DNA from: Rhizobium laguerreae
Lineage (GTDB): Bacteria > Pseudomonadota > Alphaproteobacteria > Rhizobiales > Rhizobiaceae
Assembly: GCF_002008165.1 (NCBI RefSeq)
Contig: NZ_MRDM01000020.1
Location: 186,001-250,000, forward strand
Direction of reading: 5' to 3'
DNA length: 64,000 nucleotides
A model generated the notes under the pieces. That model had not been told where the DNA came from and did no database searches. It saw only the letters and a list, made by a program, of their open reading frames with translations. The position numbers and the translations under genes are program-made. Numbering within the stretch: position 1 is the stretch's first letter; every line of letters starts with the position of its first letter. Positions 44,250 to 52,038 of this stretch are shown here, one piece after another.

Positions 44250-44879
44250 ATGGGGGAAGAAGAGGGCGCCTCGCGGCGACCGATCGCGAGCCGGTCGTCG
44301 TCCTGGGCTATCGGCCTCAGCGCATGGCTGGCGCGCAGCGGCGCGACACCGAACGGCATTTCGCTTTTATCGGTCGTATTCGCGGGTATAGGCGCAGCAC
44401 TCATCGTTTTCACAACACATCCGATTGCCATGGTTTGTGCCGCTATCTCGGTGCAACTGCGGCTGGTCTGCAATCTGCTGGACGGAATGGTCGCGATCGA
44501 AGGCGGCAAGAAAACCAAGAGCGGGCCGCTCTACAATGAATTCCCCGACCGGGTGGCCGACAGCCTGTTTCTCGTCGCGGCCGGCTATGCCTGCGGCTTT
44601 GGCTGGCTCGGCTGGCTGGCTGCGCTGCTCGCCGCACTCACCGCCTATATCAGGGTCTTTGGAGGATCGGTCGGTCTTCCCCAAGACTTCAGCGGTATCA
44701 TGGCCAAACAGCGCCGCATGGCGGTGCTGACGGCGGGCCTCCTCGCCCAGAGCGTCGAGACGCTGGTTTCAGGCGGCCACTGGTCGCTAATCCTGGCATG
44801 CGCGGTCATCGCCGCCGGCAGCCTTGTCACCTGCATCACACGCACGATAACGCTTGCCCGTTCCCTGGAGAGACTATGA
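44250..44879 (+). CDS. CDP-alcohol phosphatidyltransferase family protein
   Basis: 209 residues; the ATG at 44250 follows GGGGGA, while another at 44166 in frame lacks a site. Membrane protein with about five helices. The CDP-alcohol motif D-G-x2-A-R-x8-G-x3-D-x3-D appears as a variant: D78-G79-x2-A82, then Ile in place of Arg, and after SGPLYNEFP D100 and D104. The catalytic Asp residues are therefore present with altered spacing. It is translationally coupled to plsC and cdsA homologues, so it likely transfers an alcohol to CDP-diacylglycerol to make a phospholipid head group that cannot be named. Confidence 0.82.
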   Translation: MGEEEGASRRPIASRSSSWAIGLSAWLARSGATPNGISLLSVVFAGIGAALIVFTTHPIAMVCAAISVQLRLVCNLLDGMVAIEGGKKTKSGPLYNEFPDRVADSLFLVAAGYACGFGWLGWLAALLAALTAYIRVFGGSVGLPQDFSGIMAKQRRMAVLTAGLLAQSVETLVSGGHWSLILACAVIAAGSLVTCITRTITLARSLERL

Positions 44880-45496
44880 TCGCGCTCGTCCGTCGGCTTC
44901 TCGTGCTGTTCGTCCGTATCCTGGTCGGCGCCCGAAGCGAGTGGCGCGGCTGTGCGCCCGATCCCAGCCGCCGCATCTATTTCGCCAATCACAACAGCCA
45001 TATCGATACCGTCGCCGTCATGGCGGCCCTGCCATATCAGGTGCGCCGGATGACCCATCCGGTTGCGGCGCGAGATTATTGGGGAACGACCGCCTTTCGC
45101 CGTTTCATCGCGGAGAAAGGCCTGCGTGCCGTCCTAATAGACCGCAAGCCTCCGCCGGACAGCGATCCGCTGGCTCCGGTAGAGCGTCTGCTCGAGGAGG
45201 GACATTCGATCCTGATTTTTCCTGAGGGAACGAGAAGCACCAGCGAGGAGATCGCCCCGTTCCGCAGCGGCATCTATCGCCTCGCCTGCCGTTTTCCGGA
45301 TGTCGATCTCGTGCCGATCCATCTCGACAACCTCCAGCGCATCCTGCCGAAGGGAAGCATGCTGATCGTCCCGATCACCTGCACGGCGCGCTTCGGCAAG
45401 CCGCTCCGCGTCGAACCAGGCGAGGAAAAGACCGAATTCCTGGCCCGTGCCCGTGCCGCGGTCATTGAGCTCGCAGATGGGGGGCATGCCGCATGA
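44876..45496 (+). CDS. plsC: 1-acyl-sn-glycerol-3-phosphate acyltransferase family protein
   Basis: 206 residues. The acyltransferase motif H-x4-D is H39-NSHI-D44 and the glycerophosphate-binding block is FPEGTR at 115-120. An N-terminal hydrophobic helix anchors it to the membrane. It would acylate lysophosphatidate to phosphatidate. Start and stop overlap both neighbours by ATGA. Rhizobia carry a housekeeping plsC elsewhere, so this is an extra copy dedicated to the cassette. Confidence 0.9.
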   Translation: MIALVRRLLVLFVRILVGARSEWRGCAPDPSRRIYFANHNSHIDTVAVMAALPYQVRRMTHPVAARDYWGTTAFRRFIAEKGLRAVLIDRKPPPDSDPLAPVERLLEEGHSILIFPEGTRSTSEEIAPFRSGIYRLACRFPDVDLVPIHLDNLQRILPKGSMLIVPITCTARFGKPLRVEPGEEKTEFLARARAAVIELADGGHAA

Positions 45497-46422
45497 CCAG
45501 CCTGTTCTCCATCGTGCTGGCCGCGATCCTCGGTCTGCTTGCCGTCGCCTCGGCCATCGGTTTTATCCTTCAGCGGCGCGCGACCGAACCCGGTTCAGTC
45601 GCCACCGTCCAAAACCTCAACGCCCGCATCCGCTCCTGGTGGATCATGGTCGCGGTGTTCGGCGGCGCGATCCTGCTCGGCGACACGGCGACGGTCATCC
45701 TGTTCGCATTCCTGTCCTTTATGGCGCTTCGCGAATTCTGGACGCTAACACCATCGCGGCGCGGCGATCACCTGGCGCTTTTCCTGTCCTTCTTCGTTGT
45801 GCTGCCGCTGCATTATGTCCTGCTCGGAACGGAGTGGTACGGCCTGTTTGCGATCTTCATTCCGGTCTATGCCTTCCTGATCCTGCCGGCGGTGGCGACC
45901 TTGACGGGTGACGTCAACGAATTCCTTGCCCGCAGCGCCAGGGTGCAATGGGGATTGATGCTGACGGTCTATTCGATCAGCCACGCTCCCGCCCTGCTCA
46001 TGCTGGAGACCGGCACGCCGTCCGCACTTCTCCTGGTCTATCTGGTGGTGGTCGTGCAGCTCAGCGACGTCTTCCAATATGTCTGGGGCAAGCTCCTCGG
46101 AAAGCATCGTTTCTCGCCGAATATCAGCCCGTCGAAGACGATCGAAGGACTGGTCGGAGGCGGCGTCTCGGCCATCCTCGTGGGAACGCTGCTTTATCGC
46201 CTGACGCCGTTCTCGCCGCTGCAGGCAGCTGCCGTCAGCACGGTCATCGTCGTCGCAGGCTTCTTCGGCGGCTTCGTGCTCTCGGCCATCAAGCGCGATC
46301 TCAATGCCAAGGACTGGGGCTATGTGATCGAGGGCCATGGCGGCGTGCTTGACCGCCTGGACTCCATCACCTTCGCCGCACCGCTGTTCTTCCACATCGT
46401 CCGCTATTGGTTCACCACGTAG
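45493..46422 (+). CDS. cdsA: Phosphatidate cytidylyltransferase (CdsA family)
   Basis: 309 residues, multiple hydrophobic helices. The C-terminal CDS signature SAIKRDLNAKDWG, then EGHGGVLDRLDS is complete, with S-x2-K-R, K-D, H-G-G and D-R-x-D. It converts phosphatidate and CTP to CDP-diacylglycerol, the substrate for the coupled CDP-alcohol phosphotransferase. The order phosphotransferase, PlsC, CdsA forms a self-contained route and recalls the E. coli ynbA-ynbB grouping. Confidence 0.92.
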   Translation: MTSLFSIVLAAILGLLAVASAIGFILQRRATEPGSVATVQNLNARIRSWWIMVAVFGGAILLGDTATVILFAFLSFMALREFWTLTPSRRGDHLALFLSFFVVLPLHYVLLGTEWYGLFAIFIPVYAFLILPAVATLTGDVNEFLARSARVQWGLMLTVYSISHAPALLMLETGTPSALLLVYLVVVVQLSDVFQYVWGKLLGKHRFSPNISPSKTIEGLVGGGVSAILVGTLLYRLTPFSPLQAAAVSTVIVVAGFFGGFVLSAIKRDLNAKDWGYVIEGHGGVLDRLDSITFAAPLFFHIVRYWFTT

Positions 46423-46435
46423 AAGCTGGTTCTGG

Positions 46436-46759
46436 TTAAAACCGGTCGATCTCCTCGAGGCTCTCGAACAGCCGGCGCTGAACATCCTGCTCCTGCTTGC
46501 CGATGGCGGTCATCAGCTTGCCCATCGTTCCCCGCAGGCCGTGCAACTCGTCCACCAGCTCCATGACGATATCGACGCCGGCTTCATTGACACCCATGTT
46601 TCCCATGAGGTCGAGGATTAGCCGGGCGCGGGCGACGTCGGCGTCGCGAAATTGCCTCTGGCCGCCTGATGTCTCCGGGATCAGCCAACCCTGTTCGATC
46701 CAGAAGTCGAGCTGGACGATGTCGATTTTCAAGTAAAGACGGAATTCGAGATCATCCAT
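46436..46759 (-). CDS. cbpM: Chaperone modulator CbpM
   Basis: 107 residues from the ATG at 46759. It is a MerR-like helical protein: LDFWIEQGWLIPETSGGQRQFRDADVARARLILDLMGNMGVN. CbpM binds the J-domain of CbpA and blocks its action with DnaK. The gene begins two bases after the cbpA stop, the usual cbpA-cbpM order. Too small for a full MerR regulator. Confidence 0.88.
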   Translation of the reverse strand: MDDLEFRLYLKIDIVQLDFWIEQGWLIPETSGGQRQFRDADVARARLILDLMGNMGVNEAGVDIVMELVDELHGLRGTMGKLMTAIGKQEQDVQRRLFESLEEIDRF

Positions 46760-46761
46760 GA

Positions 46762-47676
46762 TCAAGCCTCCATGTTCTTTCTCGGATCGTAGGAGTTTGC
46801 CGTCGCCCATTCCTTCATGAAGGCCGTCAACCGCTCATCCGAGGCGTCGGGCAGCACGATCTTCAGCGAGATGTAGACGTCGCCGTGTCCGCCGCCGCGT
46901 TTTGAAACACCTTTGCTCTTGAGACGCAGAATCTTGCCCGTGTTCGAATGAGGCGGCAGTGTCAGATTGACCGGTCCCGATGGCGTCGGAACGCGAACCT
47001 TGCCACCAAGCACGGCCTCACTGAGGGAGATCGGCAGTTCAAGGCGGATATCGTCGCCGTCACGCGTAAAGAAGCGGTGCGGGCGCACACGGATTTCGAT
47101 CAGGGCATCGCCCACCGGCCCACCGCCGATGCCCGGCTCGCCCTTGCCGCGCAGCCGCAAGGTCTGGCCGTCGCGCGTCCCCGGCGGGATCTGTACGTCG
47201 AGCGCCGGACCATTCGGCATCTTGACCTCCGTCCTGGTGCCGTTGACGGCCTCGAGAAAGTCAACCTCCATGGAAAATTGCCTGTCACGGCCACGACCAC
47301 GGGTCTGGCCGCCGCCGGCACGACGTGAAAAGAAGCTGGCGAAGATATCGTCGGCATCGCTGAAATCGGCAAAGCCGGCGCTGTTGTGGTAGGGATCGCC
47401 AGGCCCGCTCTTCGACGCGTAGTCGCGGTAATAATTGCGCTGCGCCCGCTCGGCGCCCGTTATATCGATCTCGCCGCGGTCGAAGCGTCCGCGTTTTTGC
47501 TCGTCGCTCAAGATTTCGTAGGCGGTTGAAATTTGCTTGAACCGTTCCTCGGCTTTTTTGTCACCGGGGTTAAGGTCGGGATGAAGTTTCTTGGCGAGCT
47601 TGCGGAACGCGCTTTGAATATCTTTTTGCGTCGCATCGCGTTTCACGCCCAGAAGCTCGTAGGGATCCTGGCTCAT
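46762..47676 (-). CDS. cbpA: Curved-DNA-binding J-domain chaperone CbpA
   Basis: 304 residues from the ATG at 47676. The J-domain occupies the first 70 residues with HPD at 32-34 (KLHPDLNPGD). A Gly/Phe/Arg-rich linker follows, there is no zinc-finger domain, and the C-terminal half is the DnaJ peptide-binding domain (GTRTEVKMP, GQTLRLRGKGEPG, HRFFTRDGDDIRLELPISL). This is the CbpA (class B) layout: a DnaK cochaperone and nucleoid-associated DNA-binding protein of starved cells. Confidence 0.93.
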   Translation of the reverse strand: MSQDPYELLGVKRDATQKDIQSAFRKLAKKLHPDLNPGDKKAEERFKQISTAYEILSDEQKRGRFDRGEIDITGAERAQRNYYRDYASKSGPGDPYHNSAGFADFSDADDIFASFFSRRAGGGQTRGRGRDRQFSMEVDFLEAVNGTRTEVKMPNGPALDVQIPPGTRDGQTLRLRGKGEPGIGGGPVGDALIEIRVRPHRFFTRDGDDIRLELPISLSEAVLGGKVRVPTPSGPVNLTLPPHSNTGKILRLKSKGVSKRGGGHGDVYISLKIVLPDASDERLTAFMKEWATANSYDPRKNMEA

Positions 47677-47819
47677 ACATGTCTCCGGTCGGGCAGCGAA
47701 TACCGCTGGTTGGCTTGGCAATGATATAGGTTGTCGAGCCGCCGCCGGGGAGGGGAGGCCGGCCGCTATGATCGACGTCAATCCGACAAAGAGCGCGCTG
47801 TCACGCAAGCCAGAGCTTA

Positions 47820-48287
47820 CTAGAGCAACGCCGCGTCTTCCGCTGGGGACGCCGAGCCTTCCTGTGCGCGATCGGGGCGCCGGTCGATAAGAACCGAGCA
47901 CCCGGCATGGCGCACGACCTTGTCGACGATCGAGGAGAAGACGTAGTCAGTGATATCGGTCACATGGGATGAAACCAGGATAAGATCGGCCGATTTCTCC
48001 CTTGCCCTGGAGACGAGCAGGGAGGCGGCAACGCCGATACGAACCTCGATCATCGCCGGAATTCCCAGCTCCTTGCAGAGCGATGCCAGTTTCTTTTCGG
48101 CATCGACGATGGCGGTTGTTTCGAATTCCTCGGGAAGCTCCGTCAGGTGATGGCGGGGGATATTCTCGATGACGTGCATGACGACGATGCTTCCGCCTTC
48201 GTCCATCAGCGCAGCAGCCCGGCGCAGAAGGCGGCTGGCCGTTTGGCGGGGACCCATGCCGATGCCGCAGATGATTGTCCGATACAT
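47820..48287 (-). CDS. UspA-domain protein with a degenerate nucleotide loop
   Basis: 155 residues starting MYRTIICGIGMGPRQTASRLLRRAAALM, a universal-stress-protein fold. The segment that in ATP-binding members reads G-x2-G-x9-G-S/T is SSHVTDITDYVFSSIVDKVVRHAGCSVLI here, without the glycines. It therefore probably does not bind ATP in the MJ0577 way. It stands alone beside cbpA/cbpM, another stress-linked pair, and diverges from a dehydrogenase gene. Confidence 0.85.
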   Translation of the reverse strand: MYRTIICGIGMGPRQTASRLLRRAAALMDEGGSIVVMHVIENIPRHHLTELPEEFETTAIVDAEKKLASLCKELGIPAMIEVRIGVAASLLVSRAREKSADLILVSSHVTDITDYVFSSIVDKVVRHAGCSVLIDRRPDRAQEGSASPAEDAALL

Positions 48288-48499
48288 TTGAAATCCATAT
48301 CCTCGAATGCGAATGATAGCACCGATCATACCGGTGTCGACCGTCCCGGCATTGACGAATATCAAGAAAAAGTGCCGCAACGGCAGCGCGCACGAAGCTG
48401 CCAGCTCGTTTGGAACGAACCTCCGGCTGAATCGTCGCAGTTGACGATATGGCCACCGGCAACAGTTCTAACCCGATGGCGTCATCGATTGAGGTTCAC

Positions 48500-49351
48500 A
48501 TGCCGAATTTTGCGATAATCGGATCGGGTGCGATGGGAAGTGCCGTCGCCAGACGGCTGATCGACCATGGCGCTGCTGTGCTGACCTATCTCGAGGACAG
48601 GAGCGAGCAGACGATAGCGCGGGCAAAGGCAGCCGGCATGGTGCCGGTCGGCCGCCGGGAGCTGACGAAGGCCGAGCTGATCCTGTCGATCGTTCCACCG
48701 GCGGAGGCGATCAAGGTCGCCGACCTCGTCGCGGACATATCGTCGGGGATGCAAGCGCCGCCGCCCTTGATCGACCTCAACGCGATTGCGCCGAAAACGA
48801 TGCAGGCTTTGGCGGCACGGTTCGAAGGCAGCGGCGTGGAAGTGGTTGATGGGGCGATCATCGGCGGGCCGCCGGTCCCCGGCACATCAGGTCCGACCAT
48901 CTATATCAGTGGCGATACCGCGGAGCGGAGCCGGCCGCTCGAGGATTGCGGCCTGCGGATCCGCAGGCTCGACGGGCCGCTCGGCGCCGCCTCGGCACTG
49001 AAGATGTGTTATGCCGGCATCAACAAGGGATTTGTCGGCCTCGGCACCGCCATGCTGCTCGCCGCATCGCGTTCCGGTGCGGCCGAAAGCCTGAAGGCGG
49101 AGCTCTCCGAAAGCCTTCCCGACATCGACCGCAAGCTGTCGAGATCCATTCCCGACATGTATCCGAAAGCCTATCGGTGGGTTGCCGAAATGCAGGAGAT
49201 TGCCGATTTCCTTGGCGAGGATGATCCGGCCGCGACCATCTTCCGCGGCATGGCGGACGTCTTCTCCAGGATGGCGACCGACGTCGAGGGCAGCCGCGTG
49301 CTCGTCGGGCAGCTGGACGAGATCATCGCTTTCTCTGGAACCGAAAACTGA
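48500..49351 (+). CDS. NAD(P)-binding dehydrogenase of the 6-phosphogluconate / DUF1932 type
   Basis: 283 residues; GAGG precedes the ATG at 48500. The Rossmann motif is AIIGSGAMGSAVARRL, followed by VVDGAIIGGPPVPGTSGP in the substrate-binding stretch of the beta-hydroxyacid dehydrogenase superfamily. The catalytic lysine region appears as ALKMCYAGINKGFVGLG. The C-terminal domain matches the DUF1932 type. No adjacent pathway gene hints at the substrate. Confidence 0.85.
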   Translation: MPNFAIIGSGAMGSAVARRLIDHGAAVLTYLEDRSEQTIARAKAAGMVPVGRRELTKAELILSIVPPAEAIKVADLVADISSGMQAPPPLIDLNAIAPKTMQALAARFEGSGVEVVDGAIIGGPPVPGTSGPTIYISGDTAERSRPLEDCGLRIRRLDGPLGAASALKMCYAGINKGFVGLGTAMLLAASRSGAAESLKAELSESLPDIDRKLSRSIPDMYPKAYRWVAEMQEIADFLGEDDPAATIFRGMADVFSRMATDVEGSRVLVGQLDEIIAFSGTEN

Positions 49352-49544
49352 TCGCGATGGTCGAGCAATCGTCGCAGCAACCGAATATGATGGGTAGAGC
49401 CATGGGCTTGGCCAACACTCTGACGATTGTGTGAAGCCGCTCCGACACCTCTGACAAAACCTTATCGCCTCTGCTATGTCAGGAAAAATGCGGCGGCCAA
49501 ACTGACGCCGCGCTCTGTCTGACCAATATCAGGAGTTTTGAAAG

Positions 49545-50420
49545 ATGAGCGGTTCTTCCGATTACACACCCCCGAAGGTCTGGACCTGGAACAAGGCGAA
49601 TGGCGGCCAATTCGCCAGCATCAACCGCCCGATCGCGGGACCGACGCATGAGAAGGAGCTTCCGATCGGCCGCCATCCGCTGCAGCTCTATTCGCTCGGC
49701 ACCCCGAACGGCCAGAAGGTCACCATCCTGCTCGAGGAACTGCTGGCCCTTGGCCATGAAGGTGCGGAATATGACGCATGGCTGATCAAGATCGGCGATG
49801 GCGATCAGTTCGGCAGCGGCTTCGTCGCCGTCAATCCCAATTCCAAGATACCGGCCCTGATGGACCGCAGCGGGCCAAAGCCGATCCGCGTCTTCGAATC
49901 CGGTGCGATCCTCACCTATCTCGCCGAAAAATTCGGCGCTTTCCTGCCGACCGAGCCGAGCGCGCGGGCCGAATGCCTGTCCTGGCTGTTCTGGCAGATG
50001 GGGAGCGCGCCTTATCTTGGCGGCGGCTTCGGCCATTTCTACGCCTATGCGCCGACAAAGATCGAATATGCGATCGACCGCTTCGCCATGGAAGTGAAGC
50101 GTCAGCTCGACGTGCTCGATCGTCGCCTTGCCGAAAGCGAGTATCTGGCAGGCAGCCAATATACGATCGCCGATATTGCCGTCTGGCCCTGGTATGGCGG
50201 GTTGGTGAAGGGCTGGACCTACGGTGCAGCCGAGTTTCTGAAGGTCGAGGACTATAAGAACGTGCTGCGCTGGGCCGACACCATCCACAGCAGGCCGGCC
50301 GTGCAACGCGGCCGCATGGTCAACCGCCTCTCCGGCGAGCCATCGAGTCAGTTGCACGAGCGCCACGACGCCAGCGACTTCGACACCAGGACGCAGGACA
50401 AGCTCGCGGCCGCCGAGTAA
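49545..50420 (+). CDS. yghU: YghU-type glutathione S-transferase
   Basis: 291 residues behind AGGAG. It opens with the YghU-specific leader YTPPKVWTWNKANGGQFASINRPIAGPTHEKELP, then a thioredoxin-like domain with TPNGQKV and a C-terminal helical domain containing GGGFGHFYAYAP. E. coli YghU is a disulfide-bond oxidoreductase binding two glutathiones. Isolated gene; a hairpin follows at 50455-50489. Confidence 0.92.
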   Translation: MSGSSDYTPPKVWTWNKANGGQFASINRPIAGPTHEKELPIGRHPLQLYSLGTPNGQKVTILLEELLALGHEGAEYDAWLIKIGDGDQFGSGFVAVNPNSKIPALMDRSGPKPIRVFESGAILTYLAEKFGAFLPTEPSARAECLSWLFWQMGSAPYLGGGFGHFYAYAPTKIEYAIDRFAMEVKRQLDVLDRRLAESEYLAGSQYTIADIAVWPWYGGLVKGWTYGAAEFLKVEDYKNVLRWADTIHSRPAVQRGRMVNRLSGEPSSQLHERHDASDFDTRTQDKLAAAE

Positions 50421-50454
50421 GCAAGCGGCCCCAGCCAAGTGTCGCAGCAATCAA

Positions 50455-50489
50455 TGAAGCTCCGCCGCCTTTACGGCGACGGAGCTTCA
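50455..50489. terminator. Bidirectional hairpin between convergent genes
   Basis: TGAAGCTCCG (50455-50464) is perfectly mirrored by CGGAGCTTCA (50480-50489); CGCC/GGCG extends the stem past one mismatch to a five-base loop. It lies 34 bases after the yghU-like stop and 15 before the end of the Dpp binding-protein gene. No T run, so function is inferred from position. Confidence 0.6.
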
Positions 50490-50504
50490 GCATACTGCCC
50501 GAAC

Positions 50505-52019
50505 TCAGTTCTTGACCGTGTCTTCCAGGAAGAAGCGGCCGAGCGGGTTTTGGTAGAAGTTCTCGATATTCTTGCGCGAGACGTTGATATAGGGGCTGTA
50601 ATAGAGGTCGATCCAGTTGACGTCGACCTTGGCCATCTTCTGCAGATCGACATACATTTGTTCGCGCTTCTTCGGATCGAGCTCGAGACGGGCCTTGGCG
50701 ACCAGTTCCTTCACCGCCTCGTTTTTGTAGTTGGTCAGATAGTTGTTATTGGAATCGTGGCCGAGAACGAAAGTCGTCTTCTGGTCCGGATCGAGAATGT
50801 CGTTCGTCCAGTAGTTGACCGAGATGTCGTAATCACCGGCAACCGTCATATCCCATTCCTGGCTTGGATCGACCTTCTGCAGGTTCGCCGTGATGCCGGC
50901 CTTGGCGAGCTGTTGCTGGACAAGCACTGCCGTCTGCTCGTCCACTTCGTCGCCGGCGCGGATGAGATAGTTCAGCGTCAAGTTGGAGACACCGGCATCC
51001 GCCAGCATCTTCTTGGCCTTCTCAGGGTCGTAGGGGCGCTGCAAATTGTCGGCATAATAATAGAGCGCGCCCTTCGGAACGTAGGAGTTGGCGACCGTGC
51101 CCTGGCCGAAGGTGACGGTATCGACGATCGCCTTCTTGTCGATCGCCATATCAAGCGCCTGACGGACTTCCTTCTTGCCGAGCGCGCCATGCGCATGGTT
51201 GATCAGCAGATGGTCCTCACGGGTCGAAGCGTCGATACCAACGTTGAGATTCGGGTCCTTCTTCAGCTCCTCGACGCGGGAGAAGGGCACGAAGATCGCC
51301 GTATCCAGCTCGCCGGCCTGAACGTTCAGCATGCGGGTATTGTCGTCAGGCACCGAGATCCACTCGACGCCGTCGAGCTTGACGCGGTCGGCTTGCCAGA
51401 AATTCGGGTTCTTCTTCAGGATGACGCGGTCACCGCGCCGCCATTCCTCGACCACGAAGGCACCGGATGCGATCGGCTTTTCGCCATAGGCATCGGCGCC
51501 TAGCGATTCCATGCCCTTCTTGGAGATGACCGAGGCATTCGGCAGCGCCAGCGTCGAAAGGAACGGCGCGGACTGGTTCTTGAGCTTGATCGTCAGCGTG
51601 TGCGCATCGGTCGCCACGGCCGTGTCGATCACCTTGTAGGAATCGCTCCAGAGCGAGGCCGCGTCATCGCGGATGCGCAGCAGGCTGTAGGCCGCGTCCT
51701 CCGCCGTCAGCGGCGAACCGTCCGAGAACTTTGCATCGCGGATCTTGAACGTGTAGGTCAGCCCGTCATCCGAGGTGGTCCAGCTTTCGGCAAGACCCGG
51801 CTCCAGTTTCGTGCCTGTCTTGTCGACGCGGATCAGCACGTCGTAGACGTTGGAGAACACCCAGTTGTCGATGTTCTGCGCGGTCTTGATCGGATCGAAT
51901 GTCGTCGAATCCTCGCGGCGGCCGATGGTGAGTACACCGGCGGCCTCGGCATAGCTTGCGCTGAGCGTCAGACCGACGAGCAAGGCTGCAAGCCCGATTG
52001 ATTTCCACCTGTTTGTCAT
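50505..52019 (-). CDS. Dpp/Opp-type ABC substrate-binding protein (SBP family 5)
   Basis: 504 residues with a Sec signal (SIGLAALLVGLTLSASYAEA). Family-5 landmarks are VLTIGRREDSTTFDPIKTAQNIDNWVF, YTFKIRDAKFSDGSPLTAEDAAYSL and VRQALDMAIDKKAIVDTV. It is the last gene of an operon that begins with a proline-iminopeptidase-like hydrolase, so its ligand is probably a peptide or peptide-like amide. In the plant-responsive LuxR-solo loci of pseudomonads a peptide importer also accompanies the regulator. Confidence 0.92.
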   Translation of the reverse strand: MTNRWKSIGLAALLVGLTLSASYAEAAGVLTIGRREDSTTFDPIKTAQNIDNWVFSNVYDVLIRVDKTGTKLEPGLAESWTTSDDGLTYTFKIRDAKFSDGSPLTAEDAAYSLLRIRDDAASLWSDSYKVIDTAVATDAHTLTIKLKNQSAPFLSTLALPNASVISKKGMESLGADAYGEKPIASGAFVVEEWRRGDRVILKKNPNFWQADRVKLDGVEWISVPDDNTRMLNVQAGELDTAIFVPFSRVEELKKDPNLNVGIDASTREDHLLINHAHGALGKKEVRQALDMAIDKKAIVDTVTFGQGTVANSYVPKGALYYYADNLQRPYDPEKAKKMLADAGVSNLTLNYLIRAGDEVDEQTAVLVQQQLAKAGITANLQKVDPSQEWDMTVAGDYDISVNYWTNDILDPDQKTTFVLGHDSNNNYLTNYKNEAVKELVAKARLELDPKKREQMYVDLQKMAKVDVNWIDLYYSPYINVSRKNIENFYQNPLGRFFLEDTVKN

Positions 52020-52038
52020 GTGTTCGTTCCCTTCGTTG

